From Alligator mississippiensis (Eukaryota > Chordata > Crocodylia > Alligatoridae), in contig NC_081824.1 in NCBI RefSeq assembly GCF_030867095.1, positions 168,586,933 to 168,650,932 on the forward strand: a DNA stretch of 64,000 bases. Direction: 5' to 3'. The notes beneath the pieces are model-generated. The model was given only the letters and a program-made list of their open reading frames with translations. It ran no database searches and had not been told where the DNA came from. Positions 55,288 through 64,000 of this stretch are shown here, piece after piece; positions within the stretch are counted from its first letter, which is position 1; each line of letters opens with the position of its first letter. Position numbers and translations under genes: made by a program.

Positions 55288-55908
55288 CTTTAATTTGCCC
55301 CCCACTGCTGCAGGGGGGCAGGTAGTGGAGGGGAGCAGGTGGTGTGGGGAGGTCAGGCAGCTTGTACTTTGCTGCCTGGTCCACCACCTATTTGCTGCCT
55401 TGCTGCCTGCCTCCCCATAGCCTCTGGACCCTCCCTTTCCCCACTTCCCTTCCCCCCACAGCCTCTGTTCCCTGCCTGCCCCTCTTCTACCACTAGGTGC
55501 GGTAGGCAGGGAGCAGAAGCTGATAGGGGAAGAGATGGTGTTGGGGAAGAGGCTGTAGAGAGGAGGAGCATCAGAGGGGTTCAGAGGCAGTGGGGGGCAG
55601 GCAGCGGTTACTACTCTGGCCCCAGCCCTGGGTCAGGGCTGGAGCTGGAGCCGTGGCACCTGCCTGTCCCCCGATCTCCCAGCTATATTGTATTCTATTG
55701 CAAGATGAGGGGCTTTACCCCCAGGTTAAATGGGGGAAAAAAACTAATCTTGGAAACAATTAAAAAGGGCAAATAAGAGCTGAACTGAACAATAGCACTT
55801 GGAAGGAAGTGTCTAAGAGCCACAGTCCTTCCTCTGACAGCTCTCTAATACACCATCAAGGGATAATGCCCATTAGCAATATGTGGTTTAAAGAACTGAG
55901 ATCCTCAC

Positions 55909-56102
55909 CAGGGATCCTGGTTTTCTCTGATTTAAAAAAATCCCCAATTTTCAGTTTAAAAAGTAACTCCAAATCCACATTTTCCATGATTAAAATCTAT
56001 CTATCTATCTATAGTAGTGTTTCATTTAAATCATGGAAAAATGTGGATTTTGGGTTACTTTTTTTAACTGAAATTTTAAATCAGAGAAAGCCAGGATCTC
56101 TG
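55909..56102. mobile_element. Palindromic MITE with 8-bp TSD (hAT-type ends)
   Basis: 194 bp, nearly all of it two inverted arms of about 80 bp: CAGGGATCCTGGTTTTCTCT at the left and AGAGAAAGCCAGGATCTCTG at the right. They pair inwards to TCCATGATT/AATCATGGA around a short (ATCT)n centre. Flanking octamers ATCCTCAC (55901-55908) and ATCATCAC (56103-56110) differ at one base. The CAGGG...CTCTG ends and 8-bp duplication point to hAT mobilisation. Confidence 0.75.
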
Positions 56103-56109
56103 ATCATCA

Positions 56110-57780
56110 CGTGCCTGTTTACTGGTCATGGAGCTCTCCTGGCTCCACTTGGTGAAAGCTCTCAGCCCGGTATCCTCAACAACAGAGAAGAGTATCAGTA
56201 CAGCCCAGGGAACTGACCCAGGGGACACTGGGAGGCCCAGTGTTCAGATTACATTAATGTGGAATTGCTATGGAGAACGATCGCGACTTTGCATATCAGT
56301 CAGAATGGAGGTGGGGAGTAAACAGTCAGCTTATGCAACAGTCAGAATGGAGGTGGGGAGCGAAGTCCAGGAGGGCAGTCGGAGCTACCAGCATTGCAGT
56401 ACATTCCAGAGAGGACAGTTTTCAACCCTGGAAGAAGCCAGCAGTCCAAGAGCCAGCTCCACTTGGCAGGGCTTCCCTTATGGTTTCCTCATAGCCTCAA
56501 GCACCGGATCTGAGTCCCAATTTTCCTACAGGACCAGGACATCCATTTCAATCAGGTGCCCCACGTCCTCCTAGGCTGTTGCCTCCAGGCTCCCTGCTGC
56601 ATGACAGAAGTCCTGTATCAGACTGCAACCTTGTGCTGCAAATGCGGGCTCTTTCAGGAAATGCCATAATCCTGGCAGGTTCTAGCAAGCTATTCACCCA
56701 TACTTCAGATGAGCAGTCTGACATTTAGCATACAGTCCTTTCCCTTCAAACCCTGCCTCCCAGCTTCCCCATACTAGCTGTGGGGAGAGTGACGACGTGT
56801 GTGAGGAGAAAGTGAGTAAAGATTCCTGGTTGCCTGGAGGAGTGTGACAGACTGCCCTGTGCCTGAGCCCGGGCAGCCACAACAAAACGAGCCATCACCA
56901 CGGAGCAGTTCCCATCTTACCCACCAGCTATGGAGGCCCCTGTGGCTGCAACTTCAGCAGCATCCCCTGCCAGAGTCTGACAGCTGGGTACTAAAAGCTC
57001 TGCCTGCCAAGGGGGAACAGGAAGCCTGTGCCTCTGCCTTTCCCCAGCAGCTTGGAGGCTCAGCAGCTTATGCAACAGACACCCAAATATTCATGCCAGA
57101 TGCCTGATAGGGTTTCGCGAGAAGCACAGAATATCGCAGCAGGGTACCGTGTTGATTTGGCACTGAACAGCCTTAACCCTGCTGCTAACCCACCTCAGGC
57201 AGCCCCTTGGCTTAGCCCTTTAGTTGAGCCAAGCCTCCTAAGTGATCACATCCAGGGGAGCCATTCCCTGCCAAAGGGACACAATGGCAGCTGTAGTGAG
57301 CACTCCCCAGCAGCGTGATCAGTGCTGGCAGCTCCGACTCACTCCCCTGTTGGACTTTTCCCCCTGCCTGGAGTCCAGCTGACATGGCACCTGCTCCCCA
57401 AAGGGCTCTCCTGCACCCTTCTGCACTCACCGGACGCTCTGAAGGACTTGCTGCCACATTTCGGTCCAGTTCAGCCCACACATGACACTGGACCAGGAAG
57501 CACCGATTGTTGCTGCTGCCTTCTCCTCTCGGCTTTCTCCATAACATTGCAAACTGTGTCATCTCATCTTGCCACCTGCTGCTTAAGCAGGGGATTGCAG
57601 ATAACTTGGCCACCTGGGCACATCTTCAACTCACCTGTGTTTTTGGATCAGATGGAAAAAAAGTGAGGCCCTGAGAGAAAATGACTGCATTTAACTTCAG
57701 GGGATTATATGTTGTTTCCCTACCGTTGCACTTCCCTTTCAGCTAGGGAAAGGATTCTCCTTCACTTCCTGTCCTAAACT
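56110..57780. other. Unassigned region upstream of the EPHX1-like gene
   Basis: About 1.7 kb with no recognised gene or repeat. It contains a 35-bp direct repeat ('cagaatggaggtggggagyr' twice, 56303-56361) and several medium-length open frames on both strands with no family resemblance. It could hold the missing first exon of the EPHX1-like gene, but no candidate could be picked. Confidence 0.5.
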
Positions 57781-58134
57781 ACTAAGCAGTGGCCTTCATG
57801 CAGAATGGCTGCTGTGCTTTACCCCAGAAGCAGCTGCTTTTCAGTGATGGGAGAAATATCCGTGTCTTTATGCACTGTGCAAGGTGTTGTAGGATGATCA
57901 CTGCCATCCTTGGCATTCATGTTTCCATTTTGCTATGGGTCTTTGCATTTCAGGGCTGCCTGTCGTGGCGGTGGCAATGGGAGCAGCGGGGCAGTCCTTT
58001 GCATGGTCAGAGTTCAACCAACAGCCCCCCCATTATTTCTGGCCATGCTTCAGTGTGCTCATTCATTTATTCACAGAATCAAAATGGATTTCTTCAGCTT
58101 CTCAGGGCTTGATGCTTGGTTTCATAAGAGGGAG

Positions 58135-58618
58135 TAATATTAAGAGGTGTAGTGAGAGGGTCCAGAGGAGGGCCACTCGCATGATTAGGGGGCAGCAGGG
58201 CAAGCCCTACGAGGAGAGGCTATGGGACCTGAATCTGTTCAGCCTCCACAAAAGAAAGCTGAGAAGGGATCTGGTGGCTGCCTATAAACTTGCCAAGGGG
58301 GACCAGCAGGCAATGGGAGAGTCCCCGTTCCCCCGAGCACTATCAGGAGTGACAAGGAATAACTGCCATAAGTTGATTCAGAGTAGATTCAGGCTAGATA
58401 TCAGGAGGCACTACTTCACAGTCAGGGCGGCTAGGAGCTGGAACCAACTTCCAAGGGAAGTGGTGCTAGCCTCTACCCTGGGGGGTCTTCCAAAGGAGGC
58501 TAGACAGCCACCTGGCTGGAGTCATTTGACACCAGCATACTTTCCTGCCCATGGCAGGGATTCGGACTAGATGATCTGCTTAGGTCCCTTCCAACCCTAC
58601 CAACTATGAAACTATGAA
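58135..58618 (+). mobile_element. CR1 LINE, 5'-truncated, forward
   Basis: Plus-strand CR1 3' end encoding RVQRRATRMIRGQQGKPYEE, LNLFSLHKRKLRRDLVAAYK and [20 protein letters not shown] (ORF2 tail), then 'actagatgatctgcttaggt' and the terminal 'actatgaaactatgaa'. Its translation is very close to the 22332-22855 copy, so both belong to one relatively young subfamily. Confidence 0.88.
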
Positions 58619-58619
58619 T

Positions 58620-59713
58620 GAGAAGCAACAGGAGGGAAGAATTTGATTCCAGCCTCATGGAAAACAGATAGGGACCCCTGCAAGATGCCCTAATTCAGGT
58701 TCAACACACTGTGATTCCCCTGAGGTACAAGAGTGCAAAATACACCTTACACTGTGAAACGTTACTCAAATATTTCTTATCTAGCAGTCAAGAAAAGGAA
58801 GGGCCCTAAACTTCGATGAGAAACTGGCTCAGAGATCTGAGGGGGGGGAAAAAACCCTGGAACTGGGAAGGCTGGAAAGGAACTGATGCAGTTAATTAAA
58901 GCTGCAGACAAAAGGTAAGGTATGAACGAGTTGCTGTTGACAGTAGGACCAAGGGCAATCAGTTAGCAGGGGAGGCAGTTGTCTGGTTAATGGAAAGGGA
59001 ATCAGGGGAGAGCAATGTAGCCTGATTCTGAGGCACTGAACTGCAGTAAATCAGGTGCGAACAAGTACAGAAGTTTGGTCTGTGAGGAAATGATTAAGCC
59101 CTGATGAAGAAGAGAACAAGAGATCCTCCAGGAAGGCTCCCACCATTCTTGAACTGTAGCAGTATTTGCCTAGTGGAAAACAAGGATCATTCCCTGTTAC
59201 ATCGCAACCTCTAGTGGCCAAAATGAAGAACCTGCATCCAGGAATTGTCTTTACTAAAGACTTTCAGACCATTTTAAGAGCATGCTATTAGAATCCTGCT
59301 AAATTGGCACATTTTCTTAGGCAGAGCTGTCATCTGAATGACAATGTCCCCTGCAGTCTGGCCTGCTTTATTTCCTTTTTTGCTGAATGCATCCAAAACG
59401 AGCAGAGGCTGAGCATATGAAATGCATCAGTTTTCTCTAGATATGATGAAATTAATTCAGTAGCTGGAAGCCTTTTTTCACTTGCGTTGTAGCATTTGAC
59501 TTCTGACTTGCTCTTCTGAAAAAGGAAGGTAACGCTAGAGCAGTGTACCATTGTGGGCTCAAACTCTGTAAACTGTAGCATTTGATTAAGTTGCTACAGA
59601 ACACTGCAATTCTTTTCACAGGCATGAAAGCATCCTCAGGTTTGAATGATGAGCATGGTAATGAGACCAATTCCCCTGAGGAATTAAACTCAGCAACATC
59701 ACACTTTTCTTAG
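58620..59713. other. Intergenic, nothing recognised
   Basis: About 1.1 kb of single-copy-looking sequence between two CR1 fragments. No exon, repeat family or structured element could be supported. Confidence 0.5.
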
Positions 59714-59796
59714 GAAATCATAGGCATGTAGGACTGGAAGGGACCTCTCAAATCACCGAGTCTAGTCCCTTGTGCTCAAGCAACCACAGAACACAA
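59714..59796 (-). repeat. CR1 LINE 3' tip
   Basis: 'aaatcataggcatgtaggac', 'tggaagggacctctcaaatc' and 'accgagtctagtcccttgtg' are the reverse 3' end of an older CR1 subfamily. Confidence 0.8.
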
Positions 59797-60007
59797 ATTA
59801 AGAGTTCCCTGAGGCATCTGCTCCATTCCCTCTCACACTAGAGTTGCAAAGCTCCCAGCAACACCAAGATGAGAAAGCCTGATTGGTGCTGCAGGAAGAG
59901 AGAAGGAGAACCAAGGGCACCGCAACTCCCTGGTGCCCTGCAATGGCAGGGAGTGTGATAGGTGAACAAAATTGGTTAGGTAGCTTCCTCCTAAAAGCCA
60001 CCTAGAG

Positions 60008-60311
60008 CCATGTTTCTCAACCTGTGGGTCACAAGAATATATGAAAGGGTCATGAGCAAACTTTAAAAATGGATTCTCCTTTAAAGGACAAAAAGGTGGG
60101 AAACTGTGACTCAGGCTGGCAGAGTTCCAGCCTACAAGGGGCTGCTTGGGGCTCCCCATGCCCCCTACGTACCCACTCCCTACCCCACCCATCCCCTGCC
60201 CCACACACTGTGGGGTGGGGGGCAGTGGGTCAGGAACAAGGGGCAGTGGGTCAGGACTGGCCATCAATGTTTACAAATAGATCCTGGTACAAAAACCATT
60301 GAGAGCCACTG
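60008..60311 (-). mobile_element. hAT-like element, inverted relative of 63030-63371
   Basis: Ends CATGTTTCTCAACCTGTGGG and CATTGAGAGCCACTG. The interior 'atggattctcctttaaagga', 'ctggcagagttccagcctac' and 'ggccatcaatgtttacaaat' is the reverse complement of the 63030-63371 copy. A clear octamer duplication is not seen. Confidence 0.65.
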
Positions 60312-60319
60312 AGGACACT

Positions 60320-62680
60320 CATCCTGATGCACGCCAGAGGAGTGACAAGGCAACTTTCTTCTCCACTGTGCAGGTGCTGGTGCATGAGAAGGTGGTGAAC
60401 AAGGGAGACCAACCAGAATCAAAAGTGAAAGGTCTACCTCTTTTCTTTCATTCCCTAGCCTGCGTGGAAGGCAGGAATGAGAAATCCTATTCTGCAATTT
60501 TTTTCAGGCTTTTCAGGAGTCAGTAGAAGCCCAGGGAAGCAAAGGAGGCAGGTGTGTATTTTAGTAGTCTGACTATGGTGTACACTGTTTTTTTAGTTTG
60601 GATTTTATTCTTTTTGTTAGTGAGAAGAACAAAATTTGGCCTGTATACTTTTTGCCCCTCTGTTTGATTTCTGGGTGCTCTACTCCACCTGGAATGAGAA
60701 GGGCAACTACCTAGGTCATGCTGTCTCTCACCTGTCCCTTGCCTCCCTTTCCCCCACACATGTATGCATAAATGTATATACTCTAGGGCTAATATTCCAC
60801 CCCAGGGCAGTCCCAGGAACTTGAGAAGCCTTCAGGTTCCTGCTCCTTTCATAATGAGGTCTTCAGGCCATCAAGACACAAATATTTTCAAGGCTGTATC
60901 TGATCAGATGAGGAACATGAGGCAGCAGACAGGGAATGGAATCACCCAGTGCTCATTAACAAGGCAGGAGTTCTTCATCTGCCCTGCTAACATTTCCCAT
61001 GTGGTCCTGGTTGCATTAGCAGTGAGATTCATTATCTGCTGAGTGATCAGACTTTCCATAATAATGCTCTGTTGTGAGAGCTGTCGGTAGGTTTGGCCTA
61101 GTAGGCATGCAGCAAGGAGAGCAACATAACCTGTTGCCCTGTAACTTCCTTTGTCTCAATACTGAGCTCCCCCTGACCCAGCTGCTCCTATAGCCTCCAG
61201 AAAAAAGGCTGGTGGAAAAGAAATATATTCTACTGCACATCAGTCTAGCATGCCACGCAGAACCTTGAGGCTTGGGAAAAGCTGGTGGCCTGTAGTATCT
61301 AGACAGCTATTAGACTTGGCCTTTTTCACTGCATGAAGTGCATTTGAATAGATTTCTTGGATACTTTATCTCCCAGTCCCACTCTGACTGCCTTAGATCC
61401 TCCTGCACCCATTAACAAATGCTCACACAAAAATATAATGTATGTACATTTATGTATTTTTAGCTCTGCTTTCGTGGGTTAGGACACACACACAGAAGGT
61501 TAAGAACGGCTGCTTGAGAAGGCACCTCTAGGTCCTGAAGCAAGAGCAGCTGTGATAATTGCATGGGTATTGAGCGCCCTCTGGTGGATTTCATACCATA
61601 TGATAATACTGCTTTGCCCCATTCTAGGCTTTCACCTAGGCTAAGCACAGATAGTCAAAAAGCCCAAGGCTGAATTGATTCAATCTTCCTGGGTTAGGCT
61701 AAACTGTGTAGATTGAACCGATGAGCAAGTGAACAGACATTCACTTTTGATTCTGGAAATGCAGCCACGTGCCTGCAGTGGCTCAGGTCAGAAGCTGGAG
61801 GGTGCTAGAGCATGCCTCCCATCTCAGCTGGAGCAGACAACTTGGGCCAAGACTAGCCCACCCATCCTGGGAGGGGGGGAGGGGTTGTGGGGGATATGCA
61901 AAGCATCCTGGGATGCTGGGGGACTGTGAGTTAACTTTAATCTGGAGGGGATCTGTGGCAGAAGTTCAATAAACTGATCTAACGTAAATCAGTTAAGTCT
62001 GATACTACAGTCATCCAGGTTTACCTTCAACTGGTTTTGGCTATTTTGAAAGTGGTTTATATGCACTGAACTTCTGTTCTGTTTCTGATTTTAATTGGTT
62101 TCCAATTACTTACACTGGTTTATGTGTAATTTCTGTCCCTAGCCTAAGGACTTGGTCACAAATTACACTTATGACATATTAACTGCACTTAAGACACGAG
62201 TGTCCATGCATTCAAGCAGTAAAACATGTGCTAAGTGTGATCATGTTGTAGCAAAGTTAGGACTTTTCGGGCAAGGACTATTTCCAGATCATATCATTTG
62301 ACCACTCTGTGGAGATAATACCAGCACAGCTTGCTGGTTGTGGGTGCCAGCACTGGCACTGTACCAGAGCCTTGAACTACCTCTCATGTGGTCCTGGGAC
62401 TAGGACTGGTGCAGTGCCAGGGCTGGGACTGAAAATCAGCTGACTGTCAGTCCTAGCTCCAGTACTGCACCAGAGTCTTGGTGCCGCACCATGTTACATG
62501 TTGCACGTAGGAACTGTAGTAAACACTACCATGCAACTTCTCAGAACACATTCTAACTTTTAATTTGACACAGCCACGCTTACTAAATAAAACACAGGCT
62601 AAGTCTACCATGTGATAAGGCCCTCAGGCTCTTAAAACTCTCCAAACATAGCAAGGAAATATGCCTCCTAAATGCCACTT
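60320..62680. other. Intergenic, sparse
   Basis: About 2.4 kb. Only a diffuse element at about 62150-62625 is suggested, with ends 'aggacttggtcacaaatt' and, on minus, 'agggccttatcacatggt', possibly a MITE. Nothing else was recognised. Confidence 0.4.
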
Positions 62681-62684
62681 TTCC

Positions 62685-62785
62685 CATTTTACAGAGATTA
62701 CTGGAAAGACTACACTGGGTTACTCATGGTCATACAGTGAGTCAGTAACAGAGCTGAGAATAGAACCCAGAATTTCTGAGTATGC
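62685..62785 (-). repeat. MIR SINE
   Basis: 'cccattttacagagattact', 'ggttactcatggtcatacag', 'gtaacagagctgagaataga', 'acccagaatttctgag' match reverse MIR order. Confidence 0.65.
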
Positions 62786-62974
62786 CTCTTATGCCTTGTA
62801 CTTTGGATTACTAAAATAATTTATAAAATCCAGACCAATTGCAGTGAACTTCAAAGGTCAGTTAGACCCGTCAGTGTGGGTTTGTTGGAGCAGCAGTATT
62901 GATTTGCCCTTTTCCATGTGGGAAGCATATGTCTGGTCAGCCAGATCTTGGTTAACAGTCTCCTCTTTGGATAT

Positions 62975-63029
62975 ATCATAGAGAAGTAAAGTAGTAGGGC
63001 TGGAATGGATCTCCATAGATCATCTAGCC
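62975..63029 (-). repeat. Degenerate CR1 3' tip
   Basis: 'atcatagagaagtaaagtag', 'tagggctggaatggatctcc' and 'atagatcatctagccca' look like a diverged reverse CR1 end into which the hAT-like element at 63030 inserted: the post-insertion sequence resumes 'atctagtccataaatcatct' after 63371. Confidence 0.55.
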
Positions 63030-63371
63030 CAGTGGTTCTCAACCTTTTTTGTACCAGGACTCATTTGTCAACATTGATGGCCAGTCCTGACCCAATAAAC
63101 AGTTTTAGGTAGAAAACAGCACTCTGGTCCTGCCACTCCACCTCACTCCCAACCTGCTGCTTTCCATCCCCAGCCCTCCACTGTGTGAGGCATGAGGGGC
63201 TCCCAAGCAGCCTCCTGCAGGCTGGAACTCTGCCAGCCTGCAAGGGAAAACCCACAGTTTCCCACTCTTTTTTCCTTTAAAGGAGAATCCATTTGCAAAG
63301 TTTGCTCGTGACCCTTACATACATTCTTGCAACCCACTTTTGGGTTGTAACTCATGGGTTGAGAAATGCTG
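63030..63371 (+). mobile_element. hAT-like element, 342 bp
   Basis: Left end CAGTGGTTCTCAACCTTTTT, right end GGGTTGAGAAATGCTG. Flanking octamers ATCTAGCC (63022-63029) and ATCTAGTC (63372-63379), one mismatch. The duplicated target lies inside a CR1 3' tip. Confidence 0.75.
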
Positions 63372-63430
63372 ATCTAGTCCATAAATCATCTAATCCAATT
63401 CCTTAAGTATCCTAAAGAATCTCAGTAAGG

Positions 63431-63988
63431 CAGGGGTGTAAAAAATACATCCTATGGGCTGGATTCAGCCCACAAAGCTACCGTCTCTAGCCTGCTAGGC
63501 TACCAACAGGCCACCAGAAATTGGGGGGTATGGCTAGGGGATGTGGCTGGCCACAGAATCTAGCCCACGTGAGCCCTGGTGAACATAGCAAGTGGTGTCA
63601 AGAAGGTAAGCCAATGTTGACACACCCTGGTTGCCCTCGTGACATGCTTTGCTGCTGCCATGACCCTAGCTCCTTGGCTGCCAGCTCTGCTGCTGCCTTA
63701 TTTCTTTTGTGCCCAACCTGGTGCTGGAGCTGTCACCATTGTGTGCTGCTCTGTGCCAGAGATGGAGCTGTTGCTGCTGCCCCAACGAAAACACGTGTCA
63801 GCAGCAGCAGCTCCAGCTCTGGAAGAGGATGTGCAGTGGTAGCTGGAGTTGCTGCTGCTGCTGCTGCCACTGCATGCATCGGATGGGGCTAGAGCTGCCA
63901 CCACTGCCAAAGTAATCCTGTGCCCTGGGCTGGCTCTGGCCAGGGTTCATATCCAGCCCAGAGAAGAGGGTGAGTTTGACGCTCCTCC
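63431..63988 (+). mobile_element. hAT-like element near the right edge
   Basis: Left end CAGGGGTGTAAAAAATACAT followed by 'gggctggattcagcccacaa'; right end 'tgagtttgacgctcctc' preceded by 'atatccagcccagag'. The interior has (GCTGCT)n runs. The right boundary is close to the window end and the octamers do not match well. Confidence 0.5.
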
Positions 63989-64000
63989 ATGAAAGGCAAG

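Noticed and set aside
57935-58570. 211-residue plus-strand frame
   Set aside because: Its C-terminal two thirds are CR1 ORF2 tail; the rest is read-in from flanking DNA.
38640-64000. RSPH9, the next gene in the human order
   Set aside because: No segment resembling recalled RSPH9 protein was seen on either strand; the place is taken by the epoxide hydrolase.
1-64000. tRNA genes, CRISPR arrays, endogenous retroviruses, LTR or Polinton elements
   Set aside because: No intact A/B-box pair with a cloverleaf, no regularly spaced repeats, and no gag/pol/env-like or LTR-like structure could be supported. tRNA-like phrases fall within MIR SINEs.

Overview
The window is vertebrate nuclear DNA, most likely from a crocodilian (alligator-like). 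Short exons carry canonical GT/AG junctions. The interspersed repeats include CR1 LINE 3' ends of the archosaur/turtle type, old MIR SINEs, and many hAT-like and MITE-like DNA transposons. The species call is an inference from repeat types; a turtle is the main alternative. Gene names rest on recalled human protein sequences, not on a search.

Five protein genes were assembled exon by exon. Left to right: XPO5 (minus, first three coding exons only, continuing off the left edge); POLH (plus, complete, 10 coding exons, 707 aa); GTPBP2 (minus, complete, 12 coding exons, 605 aa); MAD2L1BP/p31comet (plus, complete, 2 coding exons, 254 aa); and a microsomal epoxide hydrolase (EPHX1-like, minus, 8 coding exons visible, initiator codon not located). 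The first four keep the order and orientation of human 6p21.1. The epoxide hydrolase sits where human has RSPH9, which is the main departure from the mammalian layout.

Layout: 1-3567 XPO5 5' end; 3568-3939 head-to-head XPO5/POLH promoter in a CpG-rich block with an NRF1-type palindrome and a ZNF143-type motif; 3940-16.7 kb POLH; 16.7-18.8 kb tail-to-tail gap with nothing recognised; 18.8-32.2 kb GTPBP2 with a 2.3-kb 3' UTR; 32.2-35.5 kb divergent GTPBP2/MAD2L1BP interval holding ZNF143-like motifs and fold-back repeats; 35.5-40.9 kb MAD2L1BP; 41.1-53.4 kb EPHX1-like; 53.4-64 kb mostly repeats (hAT, CR1, fold-back MITE) with no gene recognised.

The genes are unrelated housekeeping functions (pre-miRNA export, translesion synthesis, ribosome-associated GTPase, spindle-checkpoint silencing, xenobiotic hydrolysis) grouped by synteny, not by pathway. 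No new multi-gene system is apparent. The most informative non-coding signals are a set of hAT-like elements whose 8-bp target duplications often contain CTAGAG, a CR1 nested in one of them, several long fold-back repeats (one with a 14-bp flanking duplication), and an alternating purine/pyrimidine tract beside the first GTPBP2 splice donor. No retroviral, LTR or Polinton element was recognised.
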